Assembly: GCF_914271545.1 (NCBI RefSeq) | Contig: NZ_CAJZAH010000001.1 | Location: 1 to 64,000, forward strand | Direction: 5' to 3' | Origin: Cupriavidus respiraculi | GTDB lineage: Bacteria > Pseudomonadota > Gammaproteobacteria > Burkholderiales > Burkholderiaceae | DNA length: 64,000 nucleotides | In this document: positions 54,821 to 63,038 of the stretch, piece by piece | Position numbering within the stretch: the first letter of the stretch is position 1 | How the letters are laid out: each line of letters starts with the position of its first letter | The notes under the pieces: generated by a model | Databases searched by the model: none | The model's input: only the letters and a program-made list of their open reading frames with translations | Told to the model about the DNA's origin: nothing | Program-made: the position numbers and the translations under genes

Positions 54821-55771
54821 TCAGCGTGCCGCGCTGCGCGCCGGGGCGACGTCGGCGAGCTCCGCGGGCAGGCGGAAGTGGGCCGACTCCTCGCGGCCGT
54901 CCATGGTCGATACCTCGACCGGTCCCAGGCGCCTGAGCGCCGCGAGCACGTCCTCGACCATCTCCTCGGGCGCCGACGCGCCGGCGGTGATGCCAACCGC
55001 GTGCGCATGGCGGACCCAGTCCGGATCGAGTTCGCCGCCGTCGGCGATCAGGTAGCTGGGCACGCCGCTTTCGCTGCCGATCTCGCGCAGGCGGTTGGAA
55101 TTGGAACTGTTGGTGGCGCCGATCACCAGCAGCACGTCCACGCGCCGCGCCAGTTCACGCACCGCGCTCTGGCGGTTCTGGGTGGCATAGCAGATATCGC
55201 GCGTGTCGGGACCGACCAGGTTGCTGAAGCGCCTGGCCAGCGCGGCGATGATGCCGCGCGTGTCGTCGACGCTCAGCGTCGTCTGGGTGACATAGGCAAG
55301 GGGGGCATCGGCGGGCAGGTCCAGCCGGGCTACATCGGCCTCGCTTTGCACCAGCTCGACGCGGCCGGGAATCTGGCCCATCGTGCCTTCCACTTCGGGA
55401 TGGCCGGCATGGCCGATCAGGATCACGGTGCGGCCGCTGGCGGCGTACTGCCGCCCCTGCGCATGGACCTTGATGACGAGCGGGCAGGTGGCGTCGATGG
55501 TATGCAGTTGGCGATCGCGGGCCTGCTGCTCGATCTTCTGCGCGACGCCGTGGGCGCTGAAGATGGTCACCGCGCCCGCCGGCACGGCCTCCAGGTCTTC
55601 CACGAAGCGCGCGCCCTTGCGCCGCAGCCCTTCGACCACGTGCCTGTTGTGCACAATTTCGTGCCGGACGAACACGGGGACGCCATGCTTGACCAAGGCC
55701 CGGTCCACGATGTCGATGGCCCGCACCACGCCTGCACAGAATCCGCGGGGTTGAGCAAGAATCACCTGCAT
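54821..55771 (-). CDS. ispH: 4-hydroxy-3-methylbut-2-enyl diphosphate reductase IspH
   Basis: The product is a 316-residue iron-sulfur enzyme making IPP and DMAPP in the last step of the MEP pathway. The cluster cysteines are Cys12 (PRGFCAGV), Cys96 (DATCPLV) and Cys194 ([10 protein letters not shown]). The proton-relay glutamate is in [11 protein letters not shown], and the substrate Thr-Asn-Ser-Ser-Asn-Ser patch is intact. Its position next to hopanoid genes suggests a dedicated or extra copy supplying isoprenoid precursors. A second, housekeeping ispH elsewhere in the genome is likely in this group but cannot be seen here. Confidence 0.96.
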   Translation of the reverse strand: MQVILAQPRGFCAGVVRAIDIVDRALVKHGVPVFVRHEIVHNRHVVEGLRRKGARFVEDLEAVPAGAVTIFSAHGVAQKIEQQARDRQLHTIDATCPLVIKVHAQGRQYAASGRTVILIGHAGHPEVEGTMGQIPGRVELVQSEADVARLDLPADAPLAYVTQTTLSVDDTRGIIAALARRFSNLVGPDTRDICYATQNRQSAVRELARRVDVLLVIGATNSSNSNRLREIGSESGVPSYLIADGGELDPDWVRHAHAVGITAGASAPEEMVEDVLAALRRLGPVEVSTMDGREESAHFRLPAELADVAPARSAAR

Positions 55772-55969
55772 GGATGGGTCCCCCGACCTGGCTACGATTT
55801 CCGTCTACGGAAGTGTTCCCGACCCGCCTTTATGGGATACGGTGGCTACTATATACCCGCCGCGGCGGCGGCACCCACCGGGTTTGCCGCTTGCGGCGGC
55901 AGGCGTCGCGCCGGGACACCGGCGCGCGATGACCGCAACAAGGCCGGACAACGAGGGCGAGGCACGACG

Positions 55970-56965
55970 ATGGGGGATGACGTTCTGGTGACGGGCGCTT
56001 CGGGCTTCCTGGGCTCGGCGGTCATGCGCGAGGCGCTCGCCCGCGGCCATCGGGTGCGGGTGCTGGTGCGCCCCGCCAGTCCGCGCCGCAACCTCGAAGG
56101 CCAGCCCGTCCAGGTGGTGGAAGGGGATATGCGCGATGCCGCCACCATGGCGCGCGCCTTGCACGGCGTGCGCTACCTGCTGCATGTCGCGGCCGACTAC
56201 CGCCTGTGGGCCCGCGATCCCGAGGAGATCGTGCGCGCCAACGTCGGCGGCACGGAAACCGTGATGCGGGCCGCGCTGGACTGCGGCGTCGAGCGCATCG
56301 TCTACACCAGCAGCGTGGCGACGCTGCGCGTGGCGGGCGCCACGCAGGCCGTCGACGAGACGGCGCCGATGCAGGCCCACGAGGCGATCGGCGCGTACAA
56401 GCGCAGCAAGGTGCTGGCCGAGCGCGCGGTGGAGGCGATGATCGCGCGCGACGGCCTGCCGGCGGTCATCGTCAACCCATCCACGCCGATCGGGCCGCGC
56501 GATGTGCGGCCCACACCTACCGGCCGCGTCATCGTGGAGGCGGCCACGGGCCGGATTCCGGCCTTCGTCGATACCGGCCTCAATCTCGCGCATGTCGACG
56601 ATGTCGCGGCCGGCCATTTCCTTGCGCTCGAACGCGGCGTCATCGGCGAGCGCTATATCCTCGGCGGCGACGATGTTCCGCTGCAAACGATGCTGGCCGA
56701 TATCGCGGCCCTGGTCGGCCGGCGCGCGCCGGTGGTGCGGCTGCCGCGCTGGCCGCTGTACCCGCTGGCCCACGCGGCCGAGGCGGTGGCGCGCTGGAAC
56801 GGCAGGGAGCCGTTCCTGACGGTGGACGGCCTGGCGATGTCGCGCTACCGGATGTTCTTCCGTTCGGACAAGGCGCGCCGGGAGCTGGGCTATCGGGCGC
56901 GTCCCTACCGCGAGGGCCTGCGGGACGCGCTCGACTGGTTCCGCCTTGCGGATTACCTGCGCTAG
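55970..56965 (+). CDS. hpnA: Hopanoid-associated sugar epimerase HpnA
   Basis: The product is a 331-residue extended short-chain dehydrogenase. The Rossmann motif VTGASGFLGSAV is at the N-terminus and the catalytic Tyr-x-x-x-Lys in IGAYKRSKVLAE. ADYRLWARDPEEIVRANVGG and IVNPSTPIGPRDVRPTPTGR are typical of HpnA. It probably modifies sugar or ribose units of extended hopanoids. The ATG at 55970 has GCGAGG upstream. It is divergent from ispH, with 198 bases between. It converges with the small secreted protein, with stops 5 bases apart. Confidence 0.91.
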   Translation: MGDDVLVTGASGFLGSAVMREALARGHRVRVLVRPASPRRNLEGQPVQVVEGDMRDAATMARALHGVRYLLHVAADYRLWARDPEEIVRANVGGTETVMRAALDCGVERIVYTSSVATLRVAGATQAVDETAPMQAHEAIGAYKRSKVLAERAVEAMIARDGLPAVIVNPSTPIGPRDVRPTPTGRVIVEAATGRIPAFVDTGLNLAHVDDVAAGHFLALERGVIGERYILGGDDVPLQTMLADIAALVGRRAPVVRLPRWPLYPLAHAAEAVARWNGREPFLTVDGLAMSRYRMFFRSDKARRELGYRARPYREGLRDALDWFRLADYLR

Positions 56966-56970
56966 CGGCG

Positions 56971-57561
56971 CTACCAGCGCATCTGCAGGTTCTTCTGCCC
57001 AGAGCGCAACGTCGCGCGCTTGGTCGTCCCCTGGTACGTGGCGGCGATCTGGTAGGTGCCGCGCGGTCCCTTGATCAGGCAGCGCGGTCCCGTGGCCATG
57101 AAGTTGGCGACTTCCTTGCCGCCCCGCGACAGGCTGACTTCCACATCGGCCAGATATTCGCCGCGTCCGCCCTGGGTGAACAGCACCTGCATGTCGAACT
57201 CCCGCGCGCGGGCCCGCATGGCCGCCTGTTCGTCCTGGCCGATGCCGCCGCACAGATAGGTGAAGGCGCCGGCCGTGCGTTCGGTCAGCCCTTGCGGCGG
57301 CGTATGCATGCGCGCGGGAAGGTTGGAGGAGCCGGTGGCGGTGCTGGGACTGGGTGCGACGCCCGGTGTGGTGCTGGGTGAGGTGCCAGGGACGGTGGTG
57401 GGTGGCGCGGCGGGGGAGGGCATCGGCTGGGCCGGGGTCTGCGCGACCGTGGTGGCCGCGGTGGCGGCCCCGAGCGCCAGCAGCGCGAGAGCCGCGAGGC
57501 GGGTCTTCAGACGGGACGCGCCCGGACTGCAAGGGCGATGGATCGGGGTGGTTGTCTGCAT
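56971..57561 (-). CDS. Small exported protein, Pro/Thr/Ser-rich N-terminus
   Basis: The product is a 196-residue protein of unknown function. The signal peptide ends near residue 44 (LALLALGAATAATTVAQ). A low-complexity Pro/Thr/Ser/Ala stretch (about 45-80) looks like a periplasmic linker. The C-terminal ~110 residues form a compact domain: GAFTYLCGGIGQDEQAAM, GGRGEYLADVEVSLSRGGK and GPRGTYQIAATYQGTTKRA. That last part reads like a beta-sandwich of the carboxypeptidase-regulatory kind. GGAGAAGAACC precedes the ATG. No partner is evident; it sits between hpnA and an efflux pump. Confidence 0.8.
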   Translation of the reverse strand: MQTTTPIHRPCSPGASRLKTRLAALALLALGAATAATTVAQTPAQPMPSPAAPPTTVPGTSPSTTPGVAPSPSTATGSSNLPARMHTPPQGLTERTAGAFTYLCGGIGQDEQAAMRARAREFDMQVLFTQGGRGEYLADVEVSLSRGGKEVANFMATGPRCLIKGPRGTYQIAATYQGTTKRATLRSGQKNLQMRW

Positions 57562-57830
57562 GGTTCTTCTCCGGTTGCCTGCATAGCAGGTTGGACGGGG
57601 ATGCCCCGTGCTTGTTCTGCGTCGGTGTGGAGAAAGTTGCTTCCGGGCAGGGGGCGACGTGGCGTTTGTGGCGCCGTGCATGTGGTCTATCGGATTCCTG
57701 GCGTAGCATCACCCCATGCGCGGTCGCCGCCCGTTGCCGGTTTGCGGCCGCGTTTGTCGCTTATGTCCGCTCGAGCATATCCATTCGCTTCGCGGGCTTA
57801 CCTTTCCGGAACCCTGGAGCGCTCCCCATC

Positions 57831-59258
57831 ATGACCATGACAGACACCGACGATCGCACGCGGCGCGTGATGCTATGGGTGGTAGCCGTCGGCTTCTTCA
57901 TGCAGACGCTGGACTCGACGATCGTCAATACCGCGCTGCCCGCGATGGCGGCCAGCCTGGGCGAAAGCCCGCTGCGCATGCAGGCGGTCATCATCGCCTA
58001 CTCGCTGACCATGGCGGTGGTGATTCCGGCTTCGGGCTGGCTGGCCGACCGCTTCGGCACCCGCCGCATCTTCCAGCTGGCCATCCTGCTGTTCGTGGCC
58101 GGTTCGCTGCTGTGCGCCGCGGCGCAGACGCTGCCGCTGCTGGTGGCGGCCCGCGTGCTGCAGGGCGTGGGCGGCGCGATGCTGCTGCCCGTGGGGCGCC
58201 TGTCCGTGCTGCGCACCTTTCCGCGCGAGCAATACCTGAAGGCGCTCAGTTTCGTCGCCATTCCCGGCATGGTCGGGCCGCTGGTCGGCCCCACGCTGGG
58301 CGGCTGGCTGACGCAGTCGCTGTCCTGGCACTGGATCTTCCTGATCAATGTGCCCGTCGGCCTTGCCGGGGCGCTGGCGACCATGCGCTATATGCCGGAC
58401 AGCCGTCTGGCCGGGCTGGGACGCTTCGATCTCGGCGGCTATCTGCTGCTGGCCACCGCGATGGTGGCCATTTCCTTTGCGCTCGACGGGCTGGCCGACT
58501 TTGGCTTCGAGCACGCTGCCGTGCTGATGCTGCTGATCGGCAGTCTCGCGGCGCTGGCCGCTTACGGCCTGCACGCCGCGCGTTCCCCGCAGCCGTTGTT
58601 CGCCCTCGGCCTGTTCCGCATCCACAGCTTCGGCGTCGGGCTGCTGGGCAACCTGTTCGCCCGCATCGGCAATGGCGCCATGCCCTTCCTGATTCCGTTG
58701 ACGCTGCAGGTGGGGCTGGGCTATTCGCCGCTCCAGGCCGGGCTGATGATGCTGCCGGTGACCGCCGCCGGCATGCTGTCCAAGCGCCTGGCCACCGGAC
58801 TGATCGAGCGGCATGGTTATCGGCGCGTCCTGGTGACCAATACCTTTGCCGTGGGGCTGGTGATGGCGTCGTTCGCGTTCGTGTCCCCGGCACTGCCCCT
58901 GCCCGTGGTGCTGGTCCAGCTGGCCATCTTCGGCATGGTCAATTCGATCCAGTTCACGGCCATGAACACCGTGACGCTGAAGGACCTGGCCGGTGCGTCC
59001 GCCAGCAGCGGCAACAGTCTGCTGTCGATGGTGCAGATGCTGTCGATGAGCCTGGCTGTCACCTCCGCCGGCGCGTTGCTGTCGACGTTCAACCGGGTGC
59101 TCGACACGGCGAGCCACGCGTCCCCGTTGCCCGCTTTCCATGCCACGTTCGTCTGCGTGGGGCTGATTACGTCCGCGTCGGCCTGGATATTCCTTCAGTT
59201 ATCCGCCAAGGGGGACCAGCCCGCTGAAACGGAGGTCCATGAGTCGGCCGAGGTATAA
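57831..59258 (+). CDS. mdtD: MdtD-like multidrug efflux transporter (MFS, DHA2)
   Basis: The product is a 475-residue, about 14-helix proton antiporter of the major facilitator superfamily. It follows E. coli MdtD closely in segments such as GFFMQTLDSTIVNTALPAM, SGWLADRFGTRR (motif A), ARVLQGVGGAMLLPVGRLSV and LKDLAGASASSGNSLLSM. The ATG at 57831 is used; an ATG six bases later is also possible. It has no adjacent membrane-fusion or outer-membrane subunit. Its regulator is not apparent. Confidence 0.91.
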   Translation: MTMTDTDDRTRRVMLWVVAVGFFMQTLDSTIVNTALPAMAASLGESPLRMQAVIIAYSLTMAVVIPASGWLADRFGTRRIFQLAILLFVAGSLLCAAAQTLPLLVAARVLQGVGGAMLLPVGRLSVLRTFPREQYLKALSFVAIPGMVGPLVGPTLGGWLTQSLSWHWIFLINVPVGLAGALATMRYMPDSRLAGLGRFDLGGYLLLATAMVAISFALDGLADFGFEHAAVLMLLIGSLAALAAYGLHAARSPQPLFALGLFRIHSFGVGLLGNLFARIGNGAMPFLIPLTLQVGLGYSPLQAGLMMLPVTAAGMLSKRLATGLIERHGYRRVLVTNTFAVGLVMASFAFVSPALPLPVVLVQLAIFGMVNSIQFTAMNTVTLKDLAGASASSGNSLLSMVQMLSMSLAVTSAGALLSTFNRVLDTASHASPLPAFHATFVCVGLITSASAWIFLQLSAKGDQPAETEVHESAEV

Positions 59259-59459
59259 CGAAAATGACCGGGATAATCCCTCGCAAAGAGGGGCAGCACG
59301 CCGTGGACGCGAAAATGGGACCGGCATATGCACTACAATATCCCGCGCTTCGGGTGGTCAATGCGGTGAATGCCCTCTTGCGGAACCGCGCCCGACAGCA
59401 CGCAGTCGCGGTTCAGAAAATCTCTCCTCTGACAATCAGCAGTCAAACCAAAATCCAAC

Positions 59460-60311
59460 ATGCGCCTGGAAAACAAGATAATCAGCTCTCTGCTCAGCGA
59501 AAAAGAGGAATACCTCTGCCAGGAATGGATCCGCGAATATCAGAAGTATGCCGGTGGGCGCGCGTCGGGCAGTGAGCTGGCCAAGGACACCCGCGATCTG
59601 GCGCGCAGTTTCAACGACGCATTGCGCAGCGATGCCGATACGTCGGATTTCTCCCTGCCCGCGTGGGCGCCATTGCGCGAACGGCTGGCCGAGGTGTCCC
59701 GCGCGCGGGCGGCCCAGGGCGAGCCGGCCGCGGTGACCAGCGCGTTCGTGCTGGCTTTCAAGCGCCCCCTGTTCGAGGCGCTGCAGAGCAGCGCGCTCGG
59801 CGGCGACGAGAAGATCGCCGCGGTGTGGGCCGCCTCGACCCTCGTCGACGACATGGCGCAACTGACGCTCACCGTCTACCAGCAGACGCGCGAGGACATC
59901 ATCGTGCGCCAGCAGGAGGAGCTGCTGGAGTTGTCCACGCCCGTCATCAAGCTGTGGGAAGGCGTGCTGGCGGTGCCCATCATCGGCACGCTCGACAGCA
60001 GCCGCTCGCAACTGATCATGGAAAACCTGCTGCAACGCCTGGTCGAGACCGGGTCGGCGGTAGCCATCATCGACATCACCGGCGTGCCGACCGTCGACAC
60101 GCTGGTCGCGCAGCACTTGATCAAGACCATTACCGCCATCCGCCTGATGGGTGCCGAGAGTATCGTCAGCGGCATCCGGCCGCAGATCGCGCAGACCATC
60201 GTCCATCTGGGCATCGACCTGCAAGGCATTGCCACCAAGGCCACCCTGGCCGATGCGCTGATCGACGCCATGCGCATGACCGGGCATACCATCACCAGGA
60301 TCAAGGCCTGA
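59460..60311 (+). CDS. RsbR-type stressosome co-antagonist (RsbRD-STAS)
   Basis: The product is a 283-residue sensor-scaffold. The N-terminal helical RsbRD-like domain (about 1-150) starts MRLENKIISSLLSEKEEYL. The C-terminal STAS domain (about 160-283) contains VPIIGTLDSSRSQLIMENLL and IIDITGVPTVDTLVAQH. By analogy with B. subtilis RsbR Thr171 and Thr205, the phosphorylated threonines would be Thr214 (TVDT) and Thr246 (RPQIAQT). It is the first gene of a run of six closely linked, mostly overlapping genes. Confidence 0.9.
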   Translation: MRLENKIISSLLSEKEEYLCQEWIREYQKYAGGRASGSELAKDTRDLARSFNDALRSDADTSDFSLPAWAPLRERLAEVSRARAAQGEPAAVTSAFVLAFKRPLFEALQSSALGGDEKIAAVWAASTLVDDMAQLTLTVYQQTREDIIVRQQEELLELSTPVIKLWEGVLAVPIIGTLDSSRSQLIMENLLQRLVETGSAVAIIDITGVPTVDTLVAQHLIKTITAIRLMGAESIVSGIRPQIAQTIVHLGIDLQGIATKATLADALIDAMRMTGHTITRIKA

Positions 60312-60324
60312 GCGGAACAGCAGC

Positions 60325-60693
60325 ATGGAAAGAATTCCAATTCTTCAGATGGGCCGGCATCTGCTGGTGACCATCCAGATCGACATGCATGACCAGACCG
60401 CCCTGCGCCTGCAGGACGATCTGTCGGCCAAGATCGAAGCGACCGGCGCCAACGGCGTGCTGATCGATGTGTCCTCGCTGGAAATGGTGGACTCCTTCAT
60501 CGGGCGGATGCTGGTCAGCATTTCGGATATCGCGCGCATTCTCGGCGCCACCACGGTGGTGGTGGGCATCCAGCCGGCGGTGGCGATCACGCTGGTCGAA
60601 CTGGGCCTGTCGCTGGGCGGCGTCAAGACGGCGCTCAATGTCGAGCGCGGCATGGCCATGCTCAATGCGGTGAACGGCGGAGCGCACAATTGA
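60325..60693 (+). CDS. rsbS: RsbS-type STAS antagonist
   Basis: The product is a 122-residue single STAS domain, the stressosome core scaffold. Residues MERIPILQMGRHLLVTIQ open the domain. The phosphorylated serine is expected at Ser57 in LEMVDSFIGRML, matching Ser59 of B. subtilis RsbS. It lies 13 bases after the RsbR gene. Its stop overlaps the TTG start of the kinase (TTGA). Confidence 0.91.
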   Translation: MERIPILQMGRHLLVTIQIDMHDQTALRLQDDLSAKIEATGANGVLIDVSSLEMVDSFIGRMLVSISDIARILGATTVVVGIQPAVAITLVELGLSLGGVKTALNVERGMAMLNAVNGGAHN

Positions 60694-61103
60694 CCGCCGA
60701 TCTGGCGGGTTCATCGGGCACGCTGCCGCTGGCCGACGAGCGCGACATCGTCCAGTGCCGCGCCGCGGTACGCAAGCTGGCCATCGACTTGAAGTTCTCG
60801 CTGGTGGAGCAGACCAAGATGATCACGGCGGCGAGCGAGCTGGCGCGCAACACGGTGGTGTACGGCGGCGGCGGCGAGATGCGCTGGGAGATCGTGGCGC
60901 AGGGCCTGCGCAAGGGCCTGCGCCTGCATTTCGTGGACCAGGGTCCCGGCATTCCGGACGTCGAACTGGCGTTGACGGATGGCTGGACTTCCGGTGGCGG
61001 ACTGGGCATGGGGCTTTCCGGCAGCAAGCGGCTGGTTAACGAGTTCGAAATTCGGACCAAACCGGGCGAGGGCACCTGTGTCTCTGTCACACGGTGGAAG
61101 TAG
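60690..61103 (+). CDS. rsbT: RsbT-type serine/threonine kinase
   Basis: The product is a 137-residue GHKL-fold protein kinase that phosphorylates RsbR/RsbS and, once released, signals onward. The N box is ITAASELARNTVVYGGGG, the G1 box FVDQGPGIPD and the G2 box GGGLGMGLSGSKRL. The start is TTG at 60690, overlapping the rsbS stop. In Bacillus the released RsbT activates the phosphatase RsbU; here the next gene encodes a phosphatase-containing protein. Confidence 0.92.
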   Translation: MTADLAGSSGTLPLADERDIVQCRAAVRKLAIDLKFSLVEQTKMITAASELARNTVVYGGGGEMRWEIVAQGLRKGLRLHFVDQGPGIPDVELALTDGWTSGGGLGMGLSGSKRLVNEFEIRTKPGEGTCVSVTRWK

Positions 61104-62124
61104 CACGCCCTACATCCTCGTGCCGATGGGCGATCCCAGCCGCGTCGGCGAGGCCCGGCGCGCCGTTGCCGCGCTGACCGCGCGGGCCGGGTTCGACAGC
61201 GTCGCCGCGGGCAAGGTGGCGCTGGCGGTCAACGAGCTGGGCTCGAACCTGTTGAAGCACGCCCGCGAAGGCAAGCTGCTGGTGGGCGTGCGCCAGCGCG
61301 GCGCGGCACTGGCGGTGGAGGTCGTGTCGATCGATGCGGGACCCGGCATGTCCAATACGGCGGCGTGCCAGCGCGACGGCTATTCCAGCTCGGGAACGAG
61401 CGGCAATGGGCTCGGCGCGGTGCAGCGGCTCGCAGACGAGTTCGATATCCATTCCATGCCGGGCCGCGGTACCGCGATCCTGGCGCGTTTCCATGCGAGC
61501 CAGGCCGGCAGTGCGGGGGACAGCGCCGCCGCGCGGCATGGCGGCCTGGACTATGGCGGTATTTCGATTGCTGCGCCGGGCGAGGAAGTGTGCGGCGACG
61601 GCTGGGCCGTGGCGCTGGACGACGGCGTGGTGTCGGCGATGGTGGTGGACGGGCTGGGCCATGGCGCCGGCGCCGCCGAGGCGGCACAGGCCAGCCTGAC
61701 CGTATTCGGCGCCGCGCGGCAGGCCGGCCCGGCGCGCTTCATCGAGAAGGCGCACGCGGCGCTGCGCGCCACCCGCGGGGCGGCCTGCGCGATGGCGACG
61801 CTGGACCCGGCGCACGGCCAGATCCGCTTCGCCGGCGCCGGCAATGTGGTGGCGCGCGTCGTCTCCGGCATCGCCGAGAAGACGCTGCTCACGCAGAACG
61901 GTACCGTGGGCATCCAGATCCGCTCCGTTCAGGAGCAGGCGATGGCGTGGCCGGAACATGCCCTCGTGGTGATGTTCACCGATGGTATTGTTTCGAGGTG
62001 GCAACTGGACGACCCGGGCCTGCTGACGAGGGACCCCTCTCTGATCGCGGCCTGGTTGATTGGCAATTTTTGTCGGGGACGCGACGATGCGACCGTGGTG
62101 GTGCTTCGTCGGACCAGGGAATGA
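61078..62124 (+). CDS. HATPase (RsbW/RsbT-like) fused to SpoIIE-type phosphatase
   Basis: The product is a 348-residue two-domain protein. Residues about 15-140 are a GHKL ATPase (VALAVNELGSNLLKHARE, SIDAGPGMSN, SGNGLGAVQRLADEF). Residues about 155-348 are a PP2C/SpoIIE phosphatase (MVVDGLGHGAGAAEAA, FAGAGNVVARVVSG, VVMFTDGIVSRW, GRDDATVVVLRR). The usual metal-binding Asp/Gly positions are recognisable. The GTG start at 61078 lies inside the end of rsbT with GCGAGG upstream; ATG 61126 is an alternative. Its stop overlaps the kinase start (ATGA). It resembles RsbX more than RsbU in size. Confidence 0.87.
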   Translation: MSLSHGGSSTPYILVPMGDPSRVGEARRAVAALTARAGFDSVAAGKVALAVNELGSNLLKHAREGKLLVGVRQRGAALAVEVVSIDAGPGMSNTAACQRDGYSSSGTSGNGLGAVQRLADEFDIHSMPGRGTAILARFHASQAGSAGDSAAARHGGLDYGGISIAAPGEEVCGDGWAVALDDGVVSAMVVDGLGHGAGAAEAAQASLTVFGAARQAGPARFIEKAHAALRATRGAACAMATLDPAHGQIRFAGAGNVVARVVSGIAEKTLLTQNGTVGIQIRSVQEQAMAWPEHALVVMFTDGIVSRWQLDDPGLLTRDPSLIAAWLIGNFCRGRDDATVVVLRRTRE

Positions 62125-63038
62125 CGATGTCTTCGAACGAACAGCGGTCGGTGGCGCGGGCCCCGGACGAGGAACGCGCCGCGCTGGAGCAGGCGTTGAG
62201 CGCGAAGTCGCAGGAGTGCGATGCCCTGCGCGCGGAACTGGAAGAGACCAATCGCGGGGTACTGGCGCTGTATTCGGAGCTCGACATCCAGGCGGACCAG
62301 CTGCGCCAGGCCACCGAGCTCAAGAGCCGGTTCCTGGCCTACATGAGCCATGAATTCCGCACGCCCATCGTGGCGATCCAGAGCATTACGCGTCTGCTGA
62401 TGGATCGCGTGGACGGCCCGCTGACGGTGGAGCAGGAAAAGCAGGTCAGCTTCATCCGCGACACGGCCGGCGAATTCTCCGACATGGTCGACGACCTGCT
62501 GGATTTGGCCAAGCTCGAGGCCGGCCGGGTCGACATCTCGCCGGCGTGGTTCGAGATGGTGGATCTGTTCGCCGCGCTGCGCGGCATGTTCAAGCCCGTG
62601 CTGACCAACCCCGAGGTGATGCTGGTCTTCGAGGAGCCGCGAGATTTTCCGCGGCTCTATGTCGACGACCGCAAGCTGTCGCAGATCCTGCGCAACTTCG
62701 TCTCCAACGCGCTGAAGTTCACACCCCGCGGCGAAGTGAGGGTAGCCGCTTACCGGGTCGACGACAGTTGGGTAAGGTTCGCCGTGCACGACACCGGCAT
62801 CGGTATCGCGCGGGAATTCCACGATGCCGTGTTCCAGGATTTCATGCAGATCGATTCGCCGCTGCAGAAGCGCTTCCGCGGCACGGGACTCGGACTGGCG
62901 GTCTGCAAGCGGCTGACGGAATTGCTCGGCGGCACCATCGGCTTCGAGAGCGAGCAGGGCGTGGGATCGACGTTCTTCATCACCATCCCTATCGCGTTCC
63001 CCGGTGGCGGCGAGACGGCCACCGCATGGAGAGACTGA
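62121..63038 (+). CDS. Sensor histidine kinase without membrane segments
   Basis: The product is a 305-residue soluble histidine kinase. An N-terminal coiled coil (about 15-65) leads into the dimerisation/phosphoacceptor segment, with His77 in YMSHEFRTPIVAI. The catalytic domain has the N box NFVSNALKFTP, G1 DTGIGI, F box VFQDFMQ and G2 GTGLGLAV. There is no sensor domain or membrane helix, so the input probably comes from the Rsb proteins encoded upstream. It overlaps both neighbours (ATGA and TGATG). Confidence 0.93.
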   Translation: MTMSSNEQRSVARAPDEERAALEQALSAKSQECDALRAELEETNRGVLALYSELDIQADQLRQATELKSRFLAYMSHEFRTPIVAIQSITRLLMDRVDGPLTVEQEKQVSFIRDTAGEFSDMVDDLLDLAKLEAGRVDISPAWFEMVDLFAALRGMFKPVLTNPEVMLVFEEPRDFPRLYVDDRKLSQILRNFVSNALKFTPRGEVRVAAYRVDDSWVRFAVHDTGIGIAREFHDAVFQDFMQIDSPLQKRFRGTGLGLAVCKRLTELLGGTIGFESEQGVGSTFFITIPIAFPGGGETATAWRD

